Shown here one piece after another: positions 37,922-48,479 of a DNA stretch of 64,000 bases. Under the pieces are notes generated by a model that searched no databases, was not told where the DNA came from, and worked only from the letters and a program-made list of their open reading frames with translations. The stretch comes from Bubalus kerabau. Taxonomy: Eukaryota; Chordata; Mammalia; Artiodactyla; Bovidae. The stretch spans positions 42,863,501 to 42,927,500 of the forward strand of contig NC_073628.1 of assembly GCF_029407905.1 (NCBI RefSeq), in the 5' to 3' direction. Positions within the stretch are counted from its first letter, which is position 1; every line of letters begins with the position of its first letter. The position numbers and the translations under genes are program-made.

Positions 37922-39309
37922 GGATTAAGTAGAAGAGCTTTCAAAAGCTAAAAAAATAAAACATATAATTAAATACAAGTACTCTACAAATCAAAGGAGA
38001 GATAATCAAATGAGTCAAAATTAAATTCTAAGACATCTTAAAAACTATTCAGATACACAAAATATACAAACATAAAAAGCACTGGTACACGAATAAAAAA
38101 TAGATGAATAAAATCTAAACATTATTTCTTGAAATAACAAGTCCACCAGTGATGCCTAATTATTTTACAAAGATATTTTACAATTAATTTGCTAATTACA
38201 AATAAGGCAGGTACTGAAATGGCTAGAGATCAGATTCATTTCTGGGTTTCTCTTTTAAAATACATACTATCCAGAAATATAACTAAATATATCAAGGAGG
38301 AAAAAACTTATATTTGTAGAGTTCTACTGTACACCTCCTGCATTGACAGAAGTAGTCAAATCTTACTATTACCACTTTGATGACTCAATCACCATTTTTT
38401 GTATTTCAGAACTATTAAAGGAATAAGGGACAGAATAAGTCACATAATGAAAATGAAAATATAAACCACAATTCTTATGGTAATTCTTATGAGAAAGAAC
38501 AGTAAGCCCAAACACAAATACAAAATAACTGTCCATTTGGAAAGCCTCAGCTTCCTTATTTCTAAACAAGAGCCATCAAGGGCAGATCTTCCACTTACTA
38601 CCTTCTTCGCATGTACTTTCTTGCAGATCAGATTCCAGTTACCAGACATCTTCTTGATAATACAAAAACTAAGTACCCACTGACTATCATTAAGATATTA
38701 AAAATCAATAATTTGCTTTAAAAGACCATTATTTCAGCTGCATGTCAATATTTTATATGTATTTTCAATGTTATAAAAACCACTAACCCAAATACAAATT
38801 ACACCTTCTATAAATTCAAAGCATTCACAAATTCTTACTTTAAAAGTATGCACAAATTTCACAATTAAAATTAGGCTGAGTCTAAATCCAGTACACAACA
38901 CACAAATACCCACACTGTATCTACCTTAGAGATATGCTTACAATGAATACTTAATAAGAATGTGATTTTGATTTTGTTGTGCAAAATGGAAGGCAGATGG
39001 TGGCTAGGATGAAATGCCTCTTGAAATTAACCGCGAAAAACATGGATATAAAAGTGAAGACATTAGATCTGTTAACACAGTATTTCATTTCAGTGAAACA
39101 TGTCACAACATAAATGCCCAAGGAAAGAAAACTAGTATAGAAAAAAGAAAAGTGTTCTTGTCAAAAGCAGAGTGAAGGCTGTGAAATCGGATAAGAATGT
39201 TTTTAAGAAATTATAAAACTGTTCTGTGTACTTCAATCATCAATGTGTTCAGCATTCTACATCCATCTCTTTAAATGGAGTAAGAGACAAGCTTCTATGC
39301 CTATGACTT

Positions 39310-39425
39310 GCCTATCCCATAGCTATAAAAGAGGATTAAATTAGATAATGGTTAATAAGTGCCTGGCAAACAGAAGTCCTTCAGGTACAAGGGCTGCTAT
39401 TCTCCTACCTTGATTATGGACATTA
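39310..39425 (+). mobile_element. MIR-like fragment
   Basis: CATAGCTATAAAAGAGGATT, then TTAATAAGTGCCTGGCAAAC, is the 3' half pattern of MIR. Weak. Confidence 0.5.
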
Positions 39426-39884
39426 GAGGCCTGGAATTAAATGCAAATCATGTTTATTTTTAAAAATGTGTTTCAGAGGTTTGACAACTCTTTTCCCACT
39501 GTGGACACTAGTTAACATTATTATCTATTGACCTCTATAAGCAAAGCAAAAGCTCTTTCTTAAACATATATACAATGCAGTATGCATTAGGCCATAATTC
39601 ATGGATTACAATAATCATTTCCTAATATGGACAGACCTTGGAAAGGTGCACAGAAACCACCTCCACACTCTAAAGGCTTAGAGGAAAAAAAAAACCAGTC
39701 CTAAGCATATTTTTATTAACTACTAACATTTAAAAAATGAAACCATTTTCATTAGGCTCAACTAATTAGGCAACAGTTTCTCAGGATATTAAAAGGTGCA
39801 ACAACAGAACTAAGCCTTCACTAGAAAAATTCCTAAAAGAGGAAAAATTGTATCTGCATTAAAGCCCTAAAGGTCCATGGTGTC

Positions 39885-39985
39885 ATATGGCTGAGTCCCT
39901 TCACTGTTCACCTGAAACTACCATAATTTTTAATTACATATGTTAATCGGCTATACTCCAATATGAAATAAAAAGTTTAAAGTTT
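39885..39985 (+). mobile_element. L1 3' tail fragment
   Basis: TTCACCTGAAACTACCATAA, then CGGCTATACTCCAATATG followed by AAATAAAAAGTTTAAAG, matches the end of ruminant L1 3' UTRs. Confidence 0.7.
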
Positions 39986-42507
39986 GGGGGGGAAAAAAGT
40001 CCATGATGTCAAAACCCAAAAGTGTTTGTGAAAGCCTTTTGAATTTCCTCAAACTATGTTAAAGTGTGTAAGGCAAGAGGGTGTTTAGAAAAGCCACTCA
40101 TTGGTCAGACTTTAGTTAAGTGTATTTTATTAATGGAACTGGTTGTGTTTCAAACAATATAGGGAAGACAATATTAGTGTATTTTTAAAACTTCATTTGA
40201 AAGAAATAAGAGTAGTGGCACCTTATCTACACAGATTAAAAAAAAAATCAAACATTATCAGCAATATTCAAGTTCTAAACAAGGAGGAATGTATAAACAC
40301 AGCGGTGGCAGAGAAAAAGAACTACAAATGTGAAATTACCCATACCAAATGTAATCCCAGATCGATTCTGCAGTAGCTTCCATTATAAGAGAAAAGGCTA
40401 ACATTTAACAGTCATAAAACCACAAGCAAGTCTCACTCTCCTAAACTTACCTAGCCTATTTTCTGACCTTTTCCACAATGTATTAGAACTGCAACATTTG
40501 AAATAAGACAAAAATCTTTACAAGGACTTTTAAAACCAGTATCTATTCTTGTTATAATTTATCATTTTGAAATGAGAGACGAGGGTAACAGTTCACAAAG
40601 TCACAAGTAGTTTCTTTAACACTGAAAAGCAACAGAAACCAACCTCACAAAAGAATTGTTAGGGCAACCATAGATTGAATAGAGAAATCCAAGTAGTTAT
40701 TTGAAGAGAAGTGAACAGTAAAAATGTCTATTCCAAATATCAGATAATCAAAAAAGCACTTACGGCTTCATAATGCATTTTAAAGAATTTTCCGTTTACG
40801 AAAGTGTCACCAAATAACATTCTGAATTCCTTAAAACAGTCTAGGATTGATGGTTTAACAAGCAACCTACAAGAACCGCACATCAGAAAGAACCACCGAG
40901 CAGTAATAATGTTTTTTTAAACTTTTCCACAAGGAAGGAACAAGTCACAATGAATAATGAGTTTGTCTGTAGCAATAACTTGTTCTAATAGTACTTCACG
41001 AGCAAAGCGTCTTGGAAGAATTCACATTTTGTGCTTTTTTTTTTTTTTATAAAAGCGCAAACCTTAGGGCCAAAGTCCAAGCGAGAAATCAAAACAGGAC
41101 TCCCGTCAGTGAATTCTCTCTCAGGACATGCTCACTCTTGCTTCAAATAGTAAAGCAAAGTAACTTTCATCGAGGATAAAAGTCAGTCAGGCTTCTGTGT
41201 CCAAGAGCCATTAAAAAAAAAAGGAACTTATTTCTTAACTATGCTTTTTCGCCCATGTTTCCCTTAAAGTTTCAGGTCAAAGCTCCACCGTGTCAAAGAT
41301 TGAGTAATCCACTGATCTTTGTACCTTGAGGTAAAGGAGCGGAATAAAAAAGGATATTACAGGTGGCTTCCAGGTTTGGAAAAAGTTGGGAGGAGTTATC
41401 TCGAGTAACTGTATTTGTCAGTGAATGGTGTAATGTTATGCCGTGTAAGAAAAGCTAGTGTCCCAAAAGACAACCAGCATAAAATAGAACGGAGTCCAAA
41501 CTCAAGCATCACCAAATACTTTTCACCAGTTTTTTAAAAGACGTATGTTATTTGTGGGTTTGATTACTAATCCACTTTGAATTCCAATAGTCTACGCTTC
41601 ACTAAAGCGTTTAAACTGAAACCGCCAGGTTTAACAGCTCTACTAGAACTGACACCGAAATCAGCAAACATTTTTCTGTATCCCCATCAGACCAAAAAAA
41701 AAAAGGGGGGGGGGGGGCGGTTTGCGCCTGACATTCACAACTTATTCCAGTCCGAAGCAAGAAAACACAATGGCTAAATTCCACCAGGGGTGATTAAAAA
41801 TCCCGAATTTCCCACAATGCTGTCCCCACACCAACGGAATCCCTTTACTTTCACGATCCTAAAAAGAAAAATAGTCCAGAGGAAGGGGGCGGGGGGGAAA
41901 AGTCGGGGACTGAGTTATAATATTTACAATGAGACGAAGGGAACTTAAGAAAAGCTACGGAGGCGAAGAAAGGTAACCCGAGAGGAGGAGGAAAGGTGGA
42001 TGAGAAAGCGGGGGGGGAGGGAAGGGACGGGAGAGGCTGGCGGAGCAAAAAGTGGGGACTGTCCCTTCGGGGGGAGGTAGCCCTCGGGGGCTGCGGAGAA
42101 ACGGGGGGGTCCGGGCGCTCACGGAAACCCCGAGGAGGCTGCTGCGGGAACAATGGGGCGCTGAGGCCGGGAGCCGGCGGCGGGGAGACGCCGGGGAGCG
42201 GGCGGCTGGGTGCGGAGAGAGGACAGAGGACAGAGGGCTGCGCCAGGACCGGAGGCGGCCGGGGGGCGAGGGGCGAGGTGGGGGGCGGGCGGCCGGCCGG
42301 CTGCGGCGGGGCCCCGGGGCCCCGGGGGGCGACGGGCTCGTCAGGGACGGTTCAGACCGGGAACGGAAGCCGTGAGGGCAGGTGTGATGGAGGCGAGAAA
42401 GAGAGAAAGAACACGGCTCCGGGAGGGGAACCCAGGACCCGCCGGGCCCCGAGGAGACCGCAGCTGAGGGAAGAGGCAGCGTGAGACGCGCGGGGGCCGT
42501 CACTCAC

Positions 42508-42637
42508 AGTCCAGGTGCTTCTTCTTGGGCCCCATGATCTCGTGGGTCGTGGCCTTGCATACTGTCTTGGACACGGCGGAGCCGGTGACACTGTGCTGGG
42601 CGGCGGTGATCCGGTCCGTCAGGCTCTGGCCGGACAT
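42508..42637 (-). CDS. PICALM: PICALM coding exon 1 (start codon)
   Basis: PICALM is a clathrin adaptor that binds PI(4,5)P2 through its N-terminal ANTH domain, recruits clathrin and AP2, and helps sort small R-SNAREs in endocytosis. Exon 1 encodes residues 1-43 plus the first base of Tyr44. The protein starts MSGQSLTDRITAAQHSV and ends GPKKKHLD. It contains the PIP2-binding cluster: Lys28, Lys38, Lys40 and His41 of the K-x9-K-x-K-H motif. The ATG at 42637-42635 has a good context (GCAGAG ATG T). The donor is GGACT|GTGAGTG; read-through into intron 1 gives a stop two codons later. Upstream, the frame stays open only from non-AUG codons, so I take this ATG. Promoter features lie just upstream. 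Confidence 0.98.
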
Positions 42638-43000
42638 CTCTGCGGCTCCTCCGCCAGCCCTCCCGCTCAACAGCCGGCGGGGAACTGACACCCCCAAGCG
42701 CCGGAGGGTCCCCCGCCGCCCCCCGCCCCCGCCGCACCCCCTTAACCCCGCACCGGCCCCCCTCCTCCTCCGCCTGCCGGCCCGGGGCGGGGCTCAGGGC
42801 CGCGCGCCGCCACCCGGACCGGAAAGAGCCGGCTCCGGTCCGCCGCGGGGTCAGGCGCGGCGTCGTCTACTCCGCCGGCCCCCGCCTCAGTTTCAGCCCA
42901 GCCCTCCCCTGGTCAGCTGGAGCCCGGCAGGGCGAGAGGCACAGGCGGCTGCAGGAAAATGGCGGCGCCAGGCTCCTCCTCGGAGCTTTCCGGGCTGCCC
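42638..43000 (-). promoter_or_regulatory. PICALM: PICALM 5' UTR and core promoter region (approximate)
   Basis: Upstream of the start codon the minus strand is GC-rich with no upstream ATG close to the start that I could see and no TATA box. The exact transcription start cannot be placed from sequence. Exon 1 probably begins within this interval, judged from the position of the GC-rich core and the E-box sites beyond it. Confidence 0.6.
42956..42966 (+). promoter_or_regulatory. YY1-like site (AAAATGGCGGC)
   Basis: An AAAATGGCGGC match to the YY1 consensus, with the ATGGCGGC in plus orientation, that is opposite to PICALM. Such sites often lie just downstream of a start site on the same strand. 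Confidence 0.5.
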
Positions 43001-43003
43001 CGG

Positions 43004-43013
43004 GTCACGTGAC
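43004..43013. promoter_or_regulatory. CLEAR/E-box palindrome 1
   Basis: A perfect GTCACGTGAC palindrome. This is the CLEAR consensus bound by TFEB, TFE3 and MITF; USF and MYC/MAX also bind CACGTG cores. Confidence 0.75.
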
Positions 43014-43025
43014 GCGGGCGCCGCC

Positions 43026-43058
43026 CCTCCTCCTCCTCCTCCTCGTCCTCCTCCTCTT
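43026..43058 (+). repeat. CCT-rich simple repeat
   Basis: A run of CCT triplets broken by GTC, within the CpG island upstream of PICALM. Confidence 0.9.
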
Positions 43059-43224
43059 CCCGCCCCCTTTCTCCCTTCTCCGTCCTCTTCGGCACCCGCC
43101 CTCCCTCGCTCGGCGAGGGCAGAGCGGGGCGGCGCCCGCGCGTTACGTGGTGGAACCCGCCCGGCGGGCGCAACAGGAGGCCCGCCCGCGGGGGAGGGGG
43201 GAGGGGGAGTGCGCGGCCCGCCGC

Positions 43225-43234
43225 GTCACGTGAC
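43225..43234. promoter_or_regulatory. CLEAR/E-box palindrome 2
   Basis: A second perfect GTCACGTGAC, 221 bp from the first, also inside the CpG island. Confidence 0.75.
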
Positions 43235-43291
43235 ACTCCCTGCCAACAGGTCGCCTGAGGCCGGGCTCGCGGTTGGGGGGGGGGGGGGTGG

Positions 43292-43366
43292 TCACAGAGA
43301 GGGGGCGGGGTCACTGTGAGGGGGCGGGGTCACAGAGAGGGGCGGGCTCACGGAGAGGGGGCGGGG
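43292..43366 (+). repeat. Four tandem 19-bp GC-box units
   Basis: Units at 43292-43310, 43311-43329, 43330-43347 (18 bp) and 43348-43366 follow the pattern TCAC-AGAG-GGGGCGGGG. Each carries an Sp1/KLF-type GC box. The spacing of about 19 bp is close to two helical turns. Confidence 0.9.
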
Positions 43367-43460
43367 CGTGCGGCTGCGCTCGCCCGCCTCGGGGGTGTCC
43401 CAGCGTTGGGTCGGAAGCGACGGTGTGACAAAGAGGAGGTGCGGCGCCTCCTCAGCCCCT

Positions 43461-44394
43461 CCCTGAGGAAGCGGGTGTCGAAGCTCCCGGGGCTTTTTTT
43501 CGTTGTAGAATCAGAACGGGGTGTTCAGTGATGCCCCCCGCCGCCCCTCCGAAGCCATTCTCCTGACTTTAAGGGCAAGGCTTCCGTCGACCCATTCTCA
43601 GGTCTCTCCCTCCAGTGGGCACTGAAGCTCTCCCTGCTTCCTGACCCAGGAGGGTTGGGTTTTGTGTTTTGTTTCTTTTTTTTCTTTCCCCACCCTTTTT
43701 CTTGAGACGCTTGGAAATACCACCTGTTTTTGTTTATCGCTTCTCTGAAAACGCGACGCGTTGATGCCAGTCTATATTTGAATACTAATGGACCAGGGTT
43801 CTCTTGGGGCGTCAAATACGACAGGAAACACATAGCTTCACTGGAATTTCAAAAGGGAAGTAGTAGGATGATGTCACCAGAGATTAGCTTGACCCTACAA
43901 GGGCTGACTGCTGTGGTGATTAAAGGTCCAGACCATAGAAGGAAGTGAGAGGTGGTAAATGGAGACGTCCCATTCAGAGAACCCAGACATCACCACCTGG
44001 CATCTGCCCCTGGTTAGTCTTTGTTCTCTTTGGCCTCTTTTCTCTTGCATAAACCAGATTTTTAGGGAAAGAAGACACTGAAACCGTCCTATGGGGCATT
44101 TAGAAGAGTTACTATATCCTGTGAATCTGTTACATGAGATCCAGACCTCTTAAAGTCTTAAAATGTTATTAGGGCCCCACTTGCAACACTAAGGATAAAT
44201 TTTTAAACCTCTATGAACGTTAATGTACCAAGTAGTCCTTTGTAGTCTTGCTAGTTTCATGTGAAATGCTAACATACTCAAGAGTCTGTGTACACCATCT
44301 GCCAGCCAAGTCCGGAATACTGTGCTTCAGTCTGGTGACTCTCAGAAGATGCAAAGCTAATAGATAGTTAACATTTTGTGTGTCATCGTGAATT
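43461..44394. other. Upstream flank, nothing recognised
   Basis: Transition from the CpG island into ordinary sequence. I see no repeat family or coding signal. Short ORFs at 43525-43948 have no support. Confidence 0.6.
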
Positions 44395-44712
44395 TTGTGG
44401 TCTCTTCTCATTCCCTTTCCCCTCTTTTATTTCATGATGGCTGGTGAAATTCTGCAGCACTATGCTTTTGCCAAGAACATAAAGTACTTAAACCAGCAGG
44501 CTTCATCTTTGTCGAGCCAGCCCAAATTTCTCAAAACTGTAATGACTTCCTTCAGTGCATCTGCAATCCGCCTGTGCTTTGGTGCCCAGTTTGCTGCCCT
44601 GTTGTCCATTGGGCCATGGAGTTACCCAATTTTCAAGACATCCTTGCTATTCTTCTCTGGGTTCTATTTAGTAAGTTACTGGATGGCCTCTGTGCTGGTA
44701 CACCCACAGTGA
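44395..44712 (+). other. Unrecognised 105-aa ORF with exon-like signals
   Basis: The ORF opens MWSLLIPFPLFYFMMAGEIL and has two hydrophobic stretches in its C-terminal half (around SAIRLCFGAQFAALLSIG and TSLLFFSGFYLVSYWMASVL). A possible acceptor (a long pyrimidine tract, then ATTCTGCAG|CAC) and donor (TTCTATTTA|GTAAGT) would define 44458-44670, exactly 213 nt and phase 0 on both sides. The ORF ends in the target repeat of a Bov-A2 insertion at 44703. An open stretch follows the SINE in another frame (to 45245). I do not recognise the protein. It could be an exon of an unknown gene, a decayed retrocopy or chance. Confidence 0.25.
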
Positions 44713-44716
44713 GGTC

Positions 44717-44978
44717 TGCTGCTAAGTCACTTCAGTCGTGTCTGACTCTGTGCAACCCCACAGACGGCAGCCCACCAGGCTCCCCCATCTCTGGGATTCT
44801 CCAGGCAGGAACACTGGAATGGGTTGCTATTTCCTTCTCCAATGCATGAAAGTGAAAAATGAAAGTGAAGCTGCTCAGTCGTGTCCGACTCTTAGCGACC
44901 CCATGGACTACAGCCTACGAAGCTCCTCCCATGGGATTTTCAAGGCAAGAGTACTGGAGTGGCTTGCCATTGCCTTCT
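44717..44978 (-). mobile_element. Bov-A2 SINE (dimer)
   Basis: Two Bov-A units in tandem, joined by the linker ATGAAAGTGAAAAATGAAAG. The left end has TCTGCTGCTAAGTCAC and the right end TTGCCATTGCCTTCT. Flanked by the perfect 14-bp repeat CCCACAGTGAGGTC (44703-44716 and 44979-44992). Confidence 0.96.
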
Positions 44979-45554
44979 CCCACAGTGAGGTCAACAGGAG
45001 CTAAATCAGTAGATAAATATTTCATCTTTAGGGAAAATCTAAAAGTTATTCCTAAACACACAGAAGGCAACACTTATGTTTTGCACGCTATGAGTGACAT
45101 CCTAGCAAAGTATTTCACTGTTACTTCTACCAAAGAGATTCGTACAAAGCACCTTTATTCAAATAACTGTGGACATGTTCCCTTTACTAATAAACTAGCT
45201 TCTATTAGAAATATCACCATACTCTTTTTCAAGGATATATTTTAGAAATTTCCAAATATGTAAATAATTAGTGAGCATTGGAGAGATGTATAATTGTGGA
45301 CTATATGAAGCGATGTAGATGGTGGAGAAGTGCTCTAAGAATAGGAATTATTGACCTACTCTTTCTTATATGCTTTTCTGTATGTTCCACTTTCCTTGTT
45401 CTAGTCAAGAAATAGCTCTCCCTGAAGTCCCACGGGTGCCTCAAAACCACTATGGCCAGAGCTGAATTTCTCTTGCCCTTGCCCATTTTACATCCTGAAT
45501 CCATAGTGATCTCCTGTATTCCTTGTTTCTGTTAATGGCCTCACCACCTAGCCT

Positions 45555-46045
45555 GAAGTCCAAGCCAGAAAACTGTGATTCGTTCTCAGCTCTCTCCTCT
45601 CTTATTTCTCATCTAGCTACTTTCATTCCCTCTAACTCATCTTCTGTTTCCTACACCACTTCTGTCGCCTTAGTTCCAACCTATGATCTCTTTCCCATGT
45701 AGACCGTTCTAGCTGATTTATCTCTCTCATACCTCAACTCTCCAATCCAGATCATTCTGAACCTAAAATCTGATTTCTTTTCATGAAAACCCTTCTATAT
45801 AATCCTTGTCACTACTCGAGAGGATAAAAATTCAGGGCTCTCAGCCTGGCATACAGGCCCTTCATAATCAGTAGCCCCTACCTAACTGCTGCTCATTGAG
45901 CCTCATGTCTTCCCAGGCCTCCACATGCACTCCAGCCAGTATCACACTACTGGTCATACTTGGATATGCCATGCACTCAGCAGGTTCCTTTTGTTGCTCA
46001 TGTAGTATTCTGTACATCCTTCTGCTATCGAATTTTAATTTTTAT
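45555..46045 (+). mobile_element. L2-like fragment
   Basis: A pyrimidine-rich stretch including CTCAGCCTGGCATACAGGCC, CCTCATGTCTTCCCAGGCC and CATGCACTCCAGCCAGTATC follows the order of the L2 3' coding region. Confidence 0.5.
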
Positions 46046-46139
46046 TGCACTAGCCACTGAGCAACTGAGCACTGATTATACTAGCATGGGGTGCTGGCAG
46101 AGATATCTTCTTGGTAGCATTGTGGCTGATGCATAGTAG

Positions 46140-46381
46140 GTTTGTTTTTAGGTTTGTTTTAGGCACTCAGTCATGTCTGACTCTTGTTGCAACGCCATGA
46201 ACTGTATATAGCTCACCTGGCTGCTCTGTCCACGGGATTTTCTAGGCAAGAATACTAGAGTGAATTGCCATTTCCTCCTCCAGGGGATCTTCCTGACCCA
46301 GGGGGATCGAACCCACATTTCTTGTGTCTCCTGCATTGGCAGCCCAATTCTTTACCACTGAGCCAAATGGGAAGCCCGACA
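46140..46381 (-). mobile_element. Bov-tA SINE
   Basis: GGCACTCAGTCATGTCTGAC at the left, the tRNA head (GGGATCGAACCCACATTTC, CACTGAGCCAAATGGGAAGC) at the right. Flanked by the 8-bp repeat CATAGTAG (46132-46139 and 46382-46389). Confidence 0.92.
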
Positions 46382-46616
46382 CATAGTAGACATAGTCAAA
46401 TGCTGGTTGAATGAATGAATGAAAACATTCTGAAGTCGCCCATTGGGAAACACCACTCCAAACCTCTCATTTAATAAAACCTGTCCATTGTTTCACACTT
46501 AGAGCATAATTGTCAGGTTATGGACAATAATTATGTATTATGGGCGGCAGGTAAACGTAGTTATGTCCATCCTATCATTATCCATATGGAGCATCATCCA
46601 TATTTCAGCACTGTAC

Positions 46617-46705
46617 TAAGTCATTCAGTCTTTCAAAAAATATGTATTGAATAGCTGTTGTGTGTCAGGCACTGTTCTGGGTGCTGAGCACTGTTCTAAC
46701 AGAGA
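46617..46705 (-). mobile_element. L2 3' end fragment
   Basis: CATTCAGTCTTTCAAAAAAT, then TGTGTCAGGCACTGTTCTGG. This is L2 in reverse complement. Confidence 0.65.
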
Positions 46706-46970
46706 ACCCATTAATTCTTTGGGAACTAATAACTCAACTTTGATCATCAACTTGAAAGTCTTTGTGCTTTCATTATAAATGAACAGAACCAAAAACAGAA
46801 GAAAGGAAGAATTTGAATAGAACATGATATTTTCTAAGGTTCCCTAAATTAAAAAGTATATTGTAGAGAGGTATGAGGGACAGAGGAGGGAGAAACAGTT
46901 TTTTGAATGCTTTTTGTGTGCTGGGAACACTACATGAATTTTTTCATTTAACTCTCATTATTATAACTCT

Positions 46971-47188
46971 GGGTTTCCCTGGTGACTCAGTGGTAAAGAA
47001 TCTGCCTGCCAATTCAGGATACTCAAGTTCAATCCCTGGTCCAGGAAGATCCCCAAAGGAAGGAAATGGCTCCCCACTCCACTATTCTTGCCTGGAAAAC
47101 CCAATGGACAGAGGAGCCTGGCAGGCTACCCAGTCCATGGGGTCACAAAGAGTTGGACACAACTGAGCAAATAAACAACAAAAACAAC
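46971..47188 (+). mobile_element. Bov-tA SINE
   Basis: It starts GGGTTTCCCTGGTGACTCAG and ends in a CAACAAAAACAAC tail. Flanked by the 9-bp repeat TATAACTCT (46962-46970 and 47189-47197). Confidence 0.94.
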
Positions 47189-47364
47189 TATAACTCTAAA
47201 AAGTTTTGTGCCACTTAATACAAGGAGAGAAAAAGTCTTAGAGTTTAAATGTTTATGCAATTTTACTCTATTGCTTAAAAAGAATCTTAAAAGTCTCAGA
47301 ATTCCACAAATACTCAAGTGAAGCAAGATTTAAGATAGAAGCAAGATTTAAAAACTCATTGTCT

Positions 47365-47830
47365 TATATACGCATTACTATGTATAAAATAGAATACTAA
47401 TGAGAGCCTAATGTATAGCACAGGGAATTCTGCTCAGTGCTCTCTGATGACCTAAATGGGAAGGAAATCTAAAAAAGATTGGATATACGTATCCATATAG
47501 CTGATTCACTTTGCTGTATAGTAGAAACTCACCCCACTCCAGTACTTTTGCCTAGAAAATCCCATGGACGGAGGAGCCTGGTAGGCTGCAGTCCATGCGG
47601 TCACTAGAGTCGGACATGACTGAACGACTTCACTTTCACTTTTCACTTTCATGCATTGGAGAAGGAAACGGCAACCCACTCCAGTGGTCTTACCTGGAGA
47701 ATCCCAGGGGCAGGGGAGCCTGGTGGGTTGCCGTCTATGGGGTCGCACAGAGTCGGACACGACTGAAGTGACTTAGCAGTAGCAGAAACTCACACAACAT
47801 TGTAAAGCAACTATATTCCAACAACAACAA
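47365..47830 (+). mobile_element. L1 3' UTR, split by Bov-A2
   Basis: TAATGTATAGCACAGGGAAT, then GCTGATTCACTTTGCTGTAT lie before the SINE, and CACACAACATTGTAAAGCAA after it. This is the end of a ruminant L1. Confidence 0.82.
47533..47783 (+). mobile_element. Bov-A2 SINE (dimer)
   Basis: Two Bov-A units joined through TTCACTTTCACTTTTCACTT, ending in a GACTTAGCAGTAGC tail. Flanked by the 10-bp repeat AGAAACTCAC (47523-47532 and 47784-47793). Inserted in an L1 tail. Confidence 0.95.
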
Positions 47831-47904
47831 ACCTCATTGTCTTTGCCTTTACTTTATCTAGATCCTTTCACCGAGACTGAAGTTACTACCATATAGATTA
47901 AGTT

Positions 47905-48010
47905 CATTTAACAAATACTTGCTGGCCTACTCTGTGCTAGGCATTGCTAGATGCTAAGATATAATAATGTGTGAGGCAAACGTGGTCTCTGTTCTCAGGA
48001 TTCTTACACT
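47905..48010 (-). mobile_element. L2 3' end fragment
   Basis: TTAACAAATACTTGCTGGCC, CTGTGCTAGGCATTGCTAG and GTCTCTGTTCTCAGGATTCT. L2 in reverse complement. Confidence 0.65.
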
Positions 48011-48479
48011 ATTACAGAGGAGAAAAATAAGTGGGGAGAAGAAAATACGCTCTACCTAAAGAATCTTTATGAGGTCTATAACTCTTAAAGTAAGAAAGTG
48101 AAGGAGAAAAAGAATATGGAAGAGAAGATTAACCAGAATTTTTACCCTTCATTATTTCAGTTAAGCCCGTGCCCAAATCCAAAGAATCTACCAGTTCCCT
48201 GTTCCCACTCTTCTTAGACATTAACGGTAAACTAAATTATAATCTTTTGACATTCTGTTAGCTAAGCTGACATGAACACCTTGGCAACCTCTTCACCCCT
48301 TGCCTTTTTATGTTTATGCTTCCTGATGCTGCTGAATCAGTTAAAGATTATAATCTTATATAACCTTACTCAAAAGTAAGTACTTTTCTTTGAATGTGAC
48401 TGAGTTCTCTGGCTAGAACCTCCAAGCAAGGACTTCACTTCCAACCTGACTTCCTTATTTAGGCTCTCAGCCTACATCC

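Larger units (their letters stand above)
8004..42507 (-). other. PICALM: PICALM intron 1 (34.5 kb)
   Basis: A very long first intron bounded by ACT|GTGAGTG and TTGCAG|AC. It is filled with SINE and LINE insertions listed separately. Stretches where I recognise nothing beyond AT-rich sequence include 8026-10020, 11601-14770, 16385-17038, 17259-19029, 19281-20577, 24562-26134, 26504-27154, 27411-28756, 30381-31739, 34549-36650, 38000-39300 and 39990-41880. The promoter-proximal 600 bases (41.9-42.5 kb) are GC-rich and part of the CpG island. None of the ORFs inside has coding support. Confidence 0.93.
41990..43460. promoter_or_regulatory. PICALM: CpG island spanning the PICALM promoter
   Basis: Base composition changes abruptly from AT-rich intron to very GC- and CpG-rich sequence. 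The island covers the start of intron 1, exon 1, the 5' UTR and about 800 bases upstream. No TATA box is evident, which fits a broad housekeeping promoter. Long G runs (41705-41717, 42285-42290, about 43274-43288) and CCT runs (43026-43058) occur. The absence of stop codons gives long but meaningless ORFs on both strands (for example 42525-43319). Confidence 0.93.

Noticed and set aside
42638..42697. In-frame N-terminal extension of PICALM upstream of the ATG
   Set aside because: The frame stays open only from non-AUG codons (TTG, CTG); the annotated ATG has a good context and matches the known protein start.
42525..43319. Long plus-strand ORF (264 aa) and other long ORFs in the CpG island on both strands
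   Set aside because: GC-rich sequence lacks stop codons by chance. The readings are Pro/Arg/Gly/Ala-rich low complexity and overlap the PICALM exon 1 and promoter.
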